From assembly GCF_011290505.1 (NCBI RefSeq), contig NZ_JAANPV010000001.1:496001-560000 (forward strand): DNA of 64,000 nt. The letters are read 5' to 3'. Numbering within the stretch: the stretch's first letter is position 1; each line of letters starts with the position of its first letter. The notes beneath the pieces were generated by a model that saw only the letters and a list, made by a program, of their open reading frames with translations, searched no databases and had not been told where the DNA came from. Source of the DNA: Paenalcaligenes suwonensis (GTDB lineage Bacteria; Pseudomonadota; Gammaproteobacteria; Burkholderiales; Burkholderiaceae_B). A program made the translations under genes and the position numbers. This document shows positions 26,860 to 35,333 of this stretch, in pieces.

Positions 26860-28209
26860 TCAAGACGGTACGCGTAGCTGACTACCTGGCTGTATATTGT
26901 TGTTGCGTAGTTTATTCAGTTTTTTCAGCTCTGAAACAGAAGTGTTGTATTTACGAGCAATGGCGAAGAGTGTATCGCCTTTTCGTACGCGGTAGTTACG
27001 CGCGACAGCACGACGGGCAGTAGCGCGTGGTTGTTGCGCCTGCGCGGCCAAGGTGGCTTGAGCTGTTACGGGCGTACCTTGCGCTGTCATAGTGATGCGA
27101 GCATCTGCCGCATCAATAGGCAGCAATAACTGTGTGCTGGCAACGGTTTGTTTGGCGTTCAAGCCATTTAAGGATCGCAACTCTGCTACCGAAATGCCGT
27201 GATCTTTGGCGATAGAAGCAAACGACTCACCACGTTGGGGCTGATATACCTTCCAGTTGCTGAGTTTGCCCGTGAACGAGGCGAGATTGCGTTTGAAGGT
27301 TTCTACTTTATTTGTAGGCAGCAATAAGGTGGTGTTGTTGGCGGGAATGACAGGACGGTTATGCGATGGGTTAAGCATACGCAGATCATCTATGCTCATT
27401 TCGGCCAATTGTGCGACTACGGTCATGTCTATGTCGCTAGTACGCGGCACGGAAGTGAAGTAGGGCTCATTACTGATGTCTGGCAAGGTGATGCCGTAAC
27501 GTTTTGGGTCAGTAATGATGTTTTTTAGTGCTTGCAACTTAGGCAGGTAATTGCGAGTTTCTTCTGGCATGGTGAGCGATAGATAATCGCCCGGCAGGTT
27601 TTGGCTTTCATTGCGTGCAATTGCACGTTTTACCGAGCCTTCACCCCAGTTATATGAGGCCAGCGCTAAATACCAGTCGCCTTGGAAATCATATAAATAA
27701 CTTAGGTAATTGAGTGCTGCATCAGTTGAGGCAATAGGATCGCGGCGCTCATCAAGCCACCAGTTTTGTTCCAAGTTGTAGTATTTGCCAGTGCTTGGAA
27801 TGAACTGCCACAGCCCGGAAGCATGCGCGCGTGAGTAGGCGTCGGGGTTGTAGGCGCTTTCTACAAAGGGCAGTAGTGCGAGTTCGGTAGGAAGGCCTCG
27901 CGCTTCAATTTCATCAACGATATGGAACAAGTATTTGCTCGCACGTTGGCTCATTACTAGTAGGGACTGAGGGCGTGACGCGTAGTAGTCCGTCCAGTAG
28001 TCCACGAGCTCGGTGTCGAGGTTGGGAATGGAGTAGCCTCTACGTATACGATCCCACATGTCGCGTGGCGGGTGGGTCAAATCGATGGTACGGGAGGTGT
28101 CGGCAGCAATCAGCGGGCCGTCACTTTTTTGCGTATGCTGCTGTTGTTGGGTTGCGCAACCGGCAAGTACCATCAGCATGCATAAAGTAAATAAACGAAT
28201 AATTCTCAT
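26860..28209 (-). CDS. mltD: Membrane-bound lytic murein transglycosylase D
   Basis: An outer-membrane lipoprotein that cleaves peptidoglycan glycan strands to 1,6-anhydromuropeptides. The 449 residues have a lipobox VLAGC (Cys18), an SLT domain with [12 protein letters not shown] (catalytic Glu) and [11 protein letters not shown], and two C-terminal LysM peptidoglycan-binding modules: about 313-360 (diverged) and 404-449 ([17 protein letters not shown]). It starts 7 nt after gloB ends, so the two are cotranscribed. mltD-gloB adjacency is also found in E. coli. Confidence 0.94.
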   Translation of the reverse strand: MRIIRLFTLCMLMVLAGCATQQQQHTQKSDGPLIAADTSRTIDLTHPPRDMWDRIRRGYSIPNLDTELVDYWTDYYASRPQSLLVMSQRASKYLFHIVDEIEARGLPTELALLPFVESAYNPDAYSRAHASGLWQFIPSTGKYYNLEQNWWLDERRDPIASTDAALNYLSYLYDFQGDWYLALASYNWGEGSVKRAIARNESQNLPGDYLSLTMPEETRNYLPKLQALKNIITDPKRYGITLPDISNEPYFTSVPRTSDIDMTVVAQLAEMSIDDLRMLNPSHNRPVIPANNTTLLLPTNKVETFKRNLASFTGKLSNWKVYQPQRGESFASIAKDHGISVAELRSLNGLNAKQTVASTQLLLPIDAADARITMTAQGTPVTAQATLAAQAQQPRATARRAVARNYRVRKGDTLFAIARKYNTSVSELKKLNKLRNNNIQPGSQLRVPS

Positions 28210-28216
28210 GGCGGAG

Positions 28217-29032
28217 TCAGGCTTGATTTTTCCATTCGCGTAAACAGGCGAAAACGTCTACAGGAGTAGCCAATGGGGTTTTTGCGTAAGCGGTGGCAGC
28301 ATGTACAACGTCTGGTTCGCGAGTGCGCAGAAACGGATTGGTGGCCAGTTCGGTTTGCAACGAAGTGGGGACGGTAGGCAAGTGGTCTGCGCGCTGCTGC
28401 AGAGCTTGATCATACCGAGCCAATAAAGCTGGGTTTTCAGGTTCAACAGTTAAGGCCCAGCGGGCGTTAGATAAGGTGTACTCATGGGCACAGCAAATCA
28501 ACGTGGCGGGCGGTAAAGACGTAAGTTTACCCAGAGATGACACCATTTGGGCAGGGGTTCCCTCAAACAATCGTCCACAACCCATAGAAAAAAGTGTATC
28601 GCCACAAAAAAGTAAGGGGGGACAGCCGTCGGGTATGCTGTAATAACCTACATGGCCAGCCGTATGTCCGGGTATGTCTAATACCTTACAAGTGAGGTTT
28701 AATGCGGCTATGCGCAGGGTTTCATCTTGTTTTACCGCTACATTGCGAGACGGGATATTTTCACTGGCTGGGCCGTAAACCACCGCATCGGGTGCATGAA
28801 GTAATAATTTGTTAATGCCCCCGGTGTGGTCGCCATGATGGTGGGTAATTAAGATGGCGCTAAGTACCAGATTACGTTGTTGTAGGGCGTGTATGACAGG
28901 CTCTGCTTCACCAGGATCTACAACTAGAGCATGTCCGGCATATTCAAGTAACCATATATAGTTATCATTGAAGGCAGGAAGTGGCGTGAGCGAATAGCCG
29001 GTAGTAGCAAACGAAGCTAGCACATTCATCAT
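28217..29032 (-). CDS. gloB: Hydroxyacylglutathione hydrolase (glyoxalase II)
   Basis: A metallo-beta-lactamase-fold enzyme that hydrolyses S-lactoylglutathione to lactate and glutathione in methylglyoxal detoxification. Metal-binding motif THHHGDHTGG is at residues 63-72, with further ligands in GHTAGHVGY and FCGDTLFSMGCGRLFEG, and the C-terminal HEYTLSNARWA and LRTREP segments expected of GloB. A second Met directly follows the first. It is divergent from the methyltransferase gene with only 20 nt between the starts, so the two promoters must overlap the opposite coding regions. Confidence 0.95.
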   Translation of the reverse strand: MMNVLASFATTGYSLTPLPAFNDNYIWLLEYAGHALVVDPGEAEPVIHALQQRNLVLSAILITHHHGDHTGGINKLLLHAPDAVVYGPASENIPSRNVAVKQDETLRIAALNLTCKVLDIPGHTAGHVGYYSIPDGCPPLLFCGDTLFSMGCGRLFEGTPAQMVSSLGKLTSLPPATLICCAHEYTLSNARWALTVEPENPALLARYDQALQQRADHLPTVPTSLQTELATNPFLRTREPDVVHAATAYAKTPLATPVDVFACLREWKNQA

Positions 29033-29052
29033 AGTCTAGGACGATCAAAACA

Positions 29053-29802
29053 ATGGAACAGGCCCGAACCGCACAATTGATGCAGTGGCAGCATACGGTA
29101 CCAGGACGTCATGCTCGCGCCTGGATGCATAGGCAAGTCAATGCACTGGTGGGCAATACATTCGGGTATCATGCCATACAAATTGGTTTGCCTCACTGGG
29201 ACTTATTGCGCGCGAATCGTATCGCTAATAAATTTTGTACGGTGGATACTGAAAGTGTGGACATTGTACGCAAAGGTTTGGTGATCTGTGTACCTGAACA
29301 GTTACCGTTTGAGTCAGAAAGCGTGGATCTCATGGTTTTGCCTCATGCGCTGGAGTGCTCGGCACAACCACACCAAATATTGCGAGAAGTAGAGCGCGTC
29401 TTACGTCCCGAGGGAAAAGCGATTTTTGCAGGGCTAAACCCATATAGCTTATGGGGCTTACGTGATCGTATCCCCGGTTTAGAGTCACATTTGCCGGTTG
29501 CGCCGGCGCAGTATGTGTCTCAGGCTCGATTAGAGGATTGGTTAGAATTGTTGTCGTTTGATGTGACGCAAGCTAACCAAGGGGTGTATATGCCGTATTG
29601 CCAAAGCAGACGGTGGTTACATCGCTGGGCCTTTATGGATACCTTGGCACTGCGAGGGTGGCCATTACAGGGAGCGGTGTATGTGGTGGAAGCCATTAAG
29701 CGAGTGAATGCGGCCAAAATGGTGGGGTTAGAGTGGAAACGCGTGCCCCCTAAATTTAAGTCCCGTGCGGTGGCAGCAGCCCGCCGGGATGCCAATATGT
29801 GA
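29053..29802 (+). CDS. Class I SAM-dependent methyltransferase, YafS-like
   Basis: A 249-residue protein with a methyltransferase 11-type domain in the middle: the acidic and post-motif region ESVDLMVLPHALECSAQPHQILREVERVLRPEGKA, split over about residues 90-125, is typical of the fold, although the glycine-rich motif I is degenerate (the N-terminal half reads LMQWQHTVPGRHARAWMHRQ). It occupies the position of yafS between gloB and rnhA in E. coli, a conserved neighbour of unknown substrate. rnhA starts 11 nt downstream. Confidence 0.8.
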   Translation: MEQARTAQLMQWQHTVPGRHARAWMHRQVNALVGNTFGYHAIQIGLPHWDLLRANRIANKFCTVDTESVDIVRKGLVICVPEQLPFESESVDLMVLPHALECSAQPHQILREVERVLRPEGKAIFAGLNPYSLWGLRDRIPGLESHLPVAPAQYVSQARLEDWLELLSFDVTQANQGVYMPYCQSRRWLHRWAFMDTLALRGWPLQGAVYVVEAIKRVNAAKMVGLEWKRVPPKFKSRAVAAARRDANM

Positions 29803-29813
29803 AGTAGTAAGTC

Positions 29814-30269
29814 ATGGAACAAAAAGTGGTCAATATCTGGACAGATGGCGCATGTAAGGGCAACCCCGGGCTAGGTGGCTGGGGCGCGTTGCTGCGTTAT
29901 GGTCAACACCGTAAAGAAATTTTCGGTGGCGAGGAAGACACCACAAACAACCGTATGGAACTTCTGGCCGTGATTCGGGCCTTAGAACTGTTGAAACGCC
30001 CCTGTAATGTGACCGTACATACTGATTCGCAGTATGTACAAAAAGGCATGCTGGAATGGATGTCAGGATGGAAAGCTCGTGGGTGGCGTACAGCCGACAA
30101 GAAACCTGTTAAAAATGCAGACTTGTGGCAGCAATTAGATAGCTTGTCGCAGCAGCATACCTTGCAGTGGCAGTGGGTGCGTGGGCACGCCGGTGACGCG
30201 GGTAACGAGCGAGCAGACGTGTTGGCAAACAAGGGGGTAGACAGCGTGCGACAGCATAATGAGGCGTAA
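29814..30269 (+). CDS. rnhA: Ribonuclease HI
   Basis: Cuts the RNA strand of RNA-DNA hybrids. The 151 residues carry the full catalytic set: Asp11 in [11 protein letters not shown], Glu49 in NNRMELLAV, Asp71 in VHTDSQYV, and the late Asp in GNERADVLA, together with the basic protrusion ([20 protein letters not shown]) of the bacterial type. It lies in the conserved gloB-yafS-rnhA-dnaQ block. The stop is directly followed by the ATG of the RND adaptor gene, with no gap. Confidence 0.97.
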   Translation: MEQKVVNIWTDGACKGNPGLGGWGALLRYGQHRKEIFGGEEDTTNNRMELLAVIRALELLKRPCNVTVHTDSQYVQKGMLEWMSGWKARGWRTADKKPVKNADLWQQLDSLSQQHTLQWQWVRGHAGDAGNERADVLANKGVDSVRQHNEA

Positions 30270-31361
30270 ATGAAAAAAAAGTGGGTAATTTGGGCAATTC
30301 TTGCCATTCTGATCGTAGGGGTTGCATTGGTATATGGCGGTGCCAAACTCTTAGTAAAAGAGAACACAGGCACTAAACAGCCTACTGCTGCAAAACTGAC
30401 CGAGGCGACCGAAATGGTGGCGACAGAGCGGGTAGGAGTGCAAGTGGCCGATGCCCAATTCCACGAATTGCAGCGCTCACTCAGTGCTGTGGGTTCATTA
30501 AAAGCACGTGATTCTGTTGCGTTACGTTCAGAAATTACGGGTACTATCAAAGAAATCGCTTTTGCTGAAGGGCAACCTATAGAGCGCAATCAAGTGTTGG
30601 TGCGCTTAGATGACAGCATTGCGCAGGCCCAATTATTAGAAGCCAAAGCCAAGTTAAGTTTGGCCAGTAGCCAATACCAGCGCTCTAGACGCTTGAGTGA
30701 GCAGGGCTTTATTAGCTCTCAAGCACGCGACGAGTCGGCAAGCCAGCTGCAAGTGGCTCAAGCAGCGGTAGCTTTAGCACAGGCGCAGCTAGATAAAACG
30801 GTGATTTTGGCGCCGTTTTCAGGCTTGGCTGGTTTGAAAAACATTTCCGTGGGCGATTACGTGAGTCCGGGTAGTGAGTTGCTCTTGCTGGAAGCCGTAG
30901 ATATGCTGGAAGTGGATTTCCGTATTCCGGAACAGTATTTATCACGCGTGTCTCCTGGCACATTGGTAACGGCACGTGTGGATGCCTTCCCCAAAGCCGA
31001 GTACGACGGCCAAGTAACGGCAATTAATCCCGTGGTAGATGCGGCGGGGAGATCGTTATGGTTACGTGCCCGCTTACCTAACGAAACGTTAGAGCTGCGT
31101 CCAGGTTTGTTTGCGCGGGTTAGTTTGCAACTGGGTACAGACTCGGTTGTGATGGTGCCGGAAAGCGCTATTCAGCCAGCAGGCGAGGCGCAATATGTGT
31201 TTTTAGTGGTGGATGGCATCGCGCAGCGTACCGAAGTCAAAGTCGGGGAGCGTGAGGCGGGCTGGGTAGAGGTGCAAGGTGTAGCACCTGGTGAGGTTGT
31301 GGTGGTGTCTGGTGTACAGAAGATTGCCAACGGCACATCTGTGCTGATTCAGAAGCCTTAA
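30270..31361 (+). CDS. RND efflux periplasmic adaptor subunit
   Basis: Membrane-fusion protein of a tripartite efflux pump. The 363 residues start with one transmembrane anchor (about 5-27) and then show the usual order of domains: barrel-sandwich half (SLKARDSVALRSEITGTI), coiled-coil hairpin (about 115-165, rich in Ala, Gln and Leu), second half (APFSGLAGLKNISVGDYVSPG) and the beta-barrel and membrane-proximal domains. It begins at the base after the rnhA stop and is followed by the pump 26 nt downstream. No outer-membrane factor gene is present, so the pump must borrow one. The pair interrupts the rnhA-dnaQ neighbourhood. Confidence 0.92.
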   Translation: MKKKWVIWAILAILIVGVALVYGGAKLLVKENTGTKQPTAAKLTEATEMVATERVGVQVADAQFHELQRSLSAVGSLKARDSVALRSEITGTIKEIAFAEGQPIERNQVLVRLDDSIAQAQLLEAKAKLSLASSQYQRSRRLSEQGFISSQARDESASQLQVAQAAVALAQAQLDKTVILAPFSGLAGLKNISVGDYVSPGSELLLLEAVDMLEVDFRIPEQYLSRVSPGTLVTARVDAFPKAEYDGQVTAINPVVDAAGRSLWLRARLPNETLELRPGLFARVSLQLGTDSVVMVPESAIQPAGEAQYVFLVVDGIAQRTEVKVGEREAGWVEVQGVAPGEVVVVSGVQKIANGTSVLIQKP

Positions 31362-31387
31362 TGTGACACTTTCAGGAACCCTCTACC

Positions 31388-34300
31388 ATGCTGCTTTCTG
31401 ACGTTTGTATACGCAGACCTGTATTTGCTACGGTTTTATCGCTGCTGATTGTGCTGATAGGGCTGATTTCCTATGATCGCCTAACTGTACGCGAGTACCC
31501 CGCTATTGATGAGCCAGTGGTGTCGGTGTCCACCACCTATAAAGGGGCATCGCCCGAAGTTATAGAATCACAAATCACTAAACCCCTTGAAGACCAATTG
31601 TCTGGTATTGAGGGTGTGGATGTGATGACATCGCGCAGTCGCTCCGAGCGTAGCCACATCAATATCAAATTTGATTTGAATCGCGATCCTGATGCGGCTG
31701 CAGCTGATGTGCGCGATAAGGTGTCACGCGCACGCCGATTCTTGCCCGATGAAGCCGACGAACCCATCATCAATAAGGTAGAAGCTGATTCCACGCCTAT
31801 TGTGTATGTGGGGGTGGATATGGGGACTTTATCGCCCATTGAAGCGTCTGACTACATTAACCGCTATATTAAAACGCGATTGTCTGTGTTGCCGGGGGCG
31901 GCTGAAGTACGCGTGTTTGGTGAGCGCCTACCTTCTATGCGCATTTTTGTAGACCGAGCGCGATTGGCGGGCTATGGCTTAACCGTACAAGATGTGGAAG
32001 ACGCGTTACGCAGCCAGAACGTGTTGATTCCTGCAGGTCGTATTGAGTCTAACGATCGCGAGTTTACCGTGGTGTCGTCTACCGATTTGCAGACTGTAGA
32101 CGAGTTTAAGCAGATTATTGTGTCGCGCGCGCAGGGGTTTCCTATACGCCTAGGTGATATGGCCGATGTACGTATTGCCCCAGCGGAAGAACGTGTTTTA
32201 GCGCGTTTTAATGGGCAAAATAGTTTGACCATTGGGGTAACAAAGCAATCTACAGCGAACCCCTTGGATTTATCGCGTGCCGTACAGTCTGAGTTGGAAA
32301 TTATTAATGCCAACTTGCCGGGCAACATGCAATTGCTGGTGTCGTACGACAGTTCTATTTTTATCGAGCGTTCTATTGCCTCGGTGTACAGCACCATTCT
32401 GGAAGCTATTGCGCTCGTGGTGCTGGTGATTTTCTTCTTCCTACGTAACGTACGCGCCAGCTTAATTCCTATTGTGACCATTCCGGTGTCCTTGATCGGC
32501 GCGCTGGGTCTGATGTACGCCTTTGGTTTCTCTATTAACACCCTAACGTTGCTGGCGATGGTGCTGGCTATTGGTTTGGTGGTGGATGATGCCATTGTGG
32601 TGCTGGAAAACGTGTATAGGCACATAGAAGAGGGTAAATCCAGCATTGAGGCGTCGTTTATTGGGATTAAAGAGATTGGCGGTGCTGTGATCGCCATGAC
32701 CTTAACCTTGGTAGCGGTGTTTGCGCCGTTGGCGTTTGCAACGGGGCGTACCGGCCGGTTGTTTATTGAGTTCGCCTTAACGCTGGCGGGCGCGGTGGGG
32801 GTGTCGGGTTTTGTGGCACTAACCTTAACGCCCATGATGTGCTCGCGATTGCTTAAAGCACCTACGGGCAATCCGGGTCGTTTATACCAACTTATTGAAG
32901 ATGGCTTAAATGGCTTAACACGCCGTTATCGTAAGTTGCTGTTGAAAGCATTGCGCTATCGCGTGGGTGTGATTGTGATGGGCTTGGTGGTGGCGTTGGC
33001 CAGCGGCTGGTTGTTTACCATTATTAAAAGCGAGTTGGCCCCTATTGAAGACCGAGGCGTAATTTTTGGTATGGTCACTTCGCCAGATGGCGCGACGCTG
33101 GATTACACCCTGCGTAACGTGCTGGAAGTGGAGGGCATGTACCGCGAACTGCCAGAAATGCAGGGTATACAAACCATTATTGGTTTCCCCACTGTCACGG
33201 ATTCCTTTGCTATTTTGCGTTTGGCGCCGTGGGAAGAACGTGAGCGTAGCCAGCAGCAAATTGCCAATCAGTTGCAGCCTAAGTTCAGAGCGCTGAGCGG
33301 CGCACGTGCGTTCCCCAGCAACCCGGCTTCATTAGGGCAGCGTGCAACATCCAAGCCCGTGCAGTTTGTGATCATGGGTCAAGCTCCCTATGTAGAGTTA
33401 GATGCGATCGCTAAAGACTTTATGAAGGCACTAGAAGACTATCCAGGCTTGCAGAACTTGGATTTGGATTTGCGTTTGAACACGCCAGAGCTGCGGGTAG
33501 AGCTGGATCGCGATAAGTTGTCGGATAGTGGTGTGAAGGTAGATGTAGTAGGTCGTACCTTAGAAAGCTTGATTGGTGGTCGCCAAGTGACGCGTTATGA
33601 AACCGATGGCGAACAGTACGACGTGATTGTGCAGGTGGATAAACCAGACCGCACACGGCCTAACGACATTTTGGACATCTATGTGCGCGCAGAAGATGGC
33701 AGCATGGCGCCATTGGATAGCTTCTTAAGCATACGTGAAAGTGTGTCGCCGCAGTCGCTGAACCACTTTAACCGTTTGCGTGCAGTGATTATCGAAGCGG
33801 GCGTGGCCCCTGGGTACGCACTAGGTGAGGTGCTGGATCACATGCACAAGGTGGCGGCAGATGTCTTACCAGACACGGTACAAACTGATTTAGACGGACA
33901 ATCACGCGAATTCAGGGATTCGTCTGGCAGCATGTATTTCATTTTTGCCATGGCGTTGGTGTTTATTTATTTGGTGATGGCCGCCCAGTTTGAAAGCTGG
34001 CGTAATCCGTTTGTGATTATGCTGTCGGTGCCGCTATCGATGACAGGGGCGTTATTGGCGCTGTGGCTCAGTGGCGGAACCTTGTCTATTTATAGTCAAA
34101 TTGGCCTGATTACCTTGGTGGGATTGATTACCAAACATGGTATTTTGATAGTAGAGTTTGCTACCCAGTTACGGCTGCAAGGTGTGGGTTTATATTCTGC
34201 GGTAGTAAAAGCCTCAGAGCTACGCTTGCGCCCCATTTTGATGACCACTGGCGCGATGGTGCTAGGGGTGCTCCCGCTGGCATTTGCGACTGGGGCCGGG

Positions 34301-34423
34301 GCAGAAAGTAGGCACCAGATTGGTTGGGTGCTGGTAGGCGGGTTAACATTCGGTACCTTACTGACACTCTTTGTGGTGCCGGTGGCGTATACGTTTGTAG
34401 CAAAAAAAGTGTTGAAGAATTAA
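31388..34423 (+). CDS. RND efflux permease (HAE1 family)
   Basis: A proton-driven inner-membrane pump of 1011 residues with the RND plan: twelve helices and two large periplasmic loops. TM4 has [21 protein letters not shown], quoted here as its two halves [10 protein letters not shown] and LENVYRHIEEG, with the Asp pair needed for proton relay. PAIDEPVVSVSTTYKGASPE near the start and LITKHGILIVEFA near the end are family motifs. It exports lipophilic or amphiphilic compounds together with the adaptor encoded 26 nt upstream. The substrate cannot be read from sequence; no regulator gene is adjacent. Confidence 0.93.
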   Translation: MLLSDVCIRRPVFATVLSLLIVLIGLISYDRLTVREYPAIDEPVVSVSTTYKGASPEVIESQITKPLEDQLSGIEGVDVMTSRSRSERSHINIKFDLNRDPDAAAADVRDKVSRARRFLPDEADEPIINKVEADSTPIVYVGVDMGTLSPIEASDYINRYIKTRLSVLPGAAEVRVFGERLPSMRIFVDRARLAGYGLTVQDVEDALRSQNVLIPAGRIESNDREFTVVSSTDLQTVDEFKQIIVSRAQGFPIRLGDMADVRIAPAEERVLARFNGQNSLTIGVTKQSTANPLDLSRAVQSELEIINANLPGNMQLLVSYDSSIFIERSIASVYSTILEAIALVVLVIFFFLRNVRASLIPIVTIPVSLIGALGLMYAFGFSINTLTLLAMVLAIGLVVDDAIVVLENVYRHIEEGKSSIEASFIGIKEIGGAVIAMTLTLVAVFAPLAFATGRTGRLFIEFALTLAGAVGVSGFVALTLTPMMCSRLLKAPTGNPGRLYQLIEDGLNGLTRRYRKLLLKALRYRVGVIVMGLVVALASGWLFTIIKSELAPIEDRGVIFGMVTSPDGATLDYTLRNVLEVEGMYRELPEMQGIQTIIGFPTVTDSFAILRLAPWEERERSQQQIANQLQPKFRALSGARAFPSNPASLGQRATSKPVQFVIMGQAPYVELDAIAKDFMKALEDYPGLQNLDLDLRLNTPELRVELDRDKLSDSGVKVDVVGRTLESLIGGRQVTRYETDGEQYDVIVQVDKPDRTRPNDILDIYVRAEDGSMAPLDSFLSIRESVSPQSLNHFNRLRAVIIEAGVAPGYALGEVLDHMHKVAADVLPDTVQTDLDGQSREFRDSSGSMYFIFAMALVFIYLVMAAQFESWRNPFVIMLSVPLSMTGALLALWLSGGTLSIYSQIGLITLVGLITKHGILIVEFATQLRLQGVGLYSAVVKASELRLRPILMTTGAMVLGVLPLAFATGAGAESRHQIGWVLVGGLTFGTLLTLFVVPVAYTFVAKKVLKN

Positions 34424-34475
34424 GGCCTAGATCGAATACTAGGTAGACAGGGCGAAACAAAGGATCATCAGGATA

Positions 34476-35186
34476 ATGCGACAGATAGTTTTTGATACGG
34501 AAACCACAGGTTTGGACCCCTCTGATGGGCATAGGCTGGTGGAGCTGGCTGGTGTAGAGGTCATTAACCGTACGTTAACTGGTCGTCATTTGCATCTGTA
34601 TGTGAACCCAGGTCGGGACAGCGACCCGGAGGCCTTGGCAGTACACGGACTGACCACTGAATTCCTGTCTGATTATCCAGACTTCAAAAACGTGGCATCG
34701 CAGGTAGTGGAGTTCATTGAAGGGGCAGAAGTCATTATTCATAATGCTCCCTTTGACTTGAAATTCATGGATGCGGAATTTGCCCGCTGTGGGTTGCAGC
34801 CTTTCACAAGTTACTGTGAAAAAGTAACCGACTCGTTGGTGTTTGCCCGTGAGTTACACCCCGGTAAGCGTAATAACCTTGATGCTTTGTGTGAGCGTTA
34901 CGGCATTTCTAATGCGCATCGCACCTTGCACGGCGCGTTACTGGACTCGGAGTTGTTGGCTGATGTATGGCTAGCCATGACCCGAGGCCAAGAAAGCCTC
35001 ATGATGGCAAGTTATGAGGATGGGGCGGGTGATAGCAATAGCACTGTACGTTTTAGTTCAGTGGACTTTTCAGTATTGCCTATAGTGCGGGCCACGGAAC
35101 AGGAGCTGCAAGAACATCAGCAGTACCTGGATGCGTTGGCAAAGGCAAATGGCGAGCCTGCTTTATGGAATAAGCTCGCCAATTAA
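34476..35186 (+). CDS. dnaQ: DNA polymerase III, epsilon subunit (3'-5' exonuclease)
   Basis: Proofreading subunit of the replicative polymerase. The 236 residues show Exo I with Asp7 and Glu9 (VFDTETTGLD), Exo II in HNAPFDLKFMD and Exo III-epsilon in HGALLDSELLA. The C-terminal part after about 180 is the segment that binds the polymerase alpha subunit. In the same orientation as rnhA but separated from it by the RND pair. The ATG follows a weak AGGATAA ribosome-binding region. Confidence 0.95.
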   Translation: MRQIVFDTETTGLDPSDGHRLVELAGVEVINRTLTGRHLHLYVNPGRDSDPEALAVHGLTTEFLSDYPDFKNVASQVVEFIEGAEVIIHNAPFDLKFMDAEFARCGLQPFTSYCEKVTDSLVFARELHPGKRNNLDALCERYGISNAHRTLHGALLDSELLADVWLAMTRGQESLMMASYEDGAGDSNSTVRFSSVDFSVLPIVRATEQELQEHQQYLDALAKANGEPALWNKLAN

Positions 35187-35333
35187 TAATAGTTTCATGT
35201 GTTTGCAGTGATGGTGGTTTTGCTGCTATTGGGTAACAGGCTGTTTAAATACGGGGCATTGGCCTCATAAGCTATACCCTGTAGCGGTACATGCGTTTAT
35301 ACACACTGAGACATCGTGGAGAAGCACGCTTTA

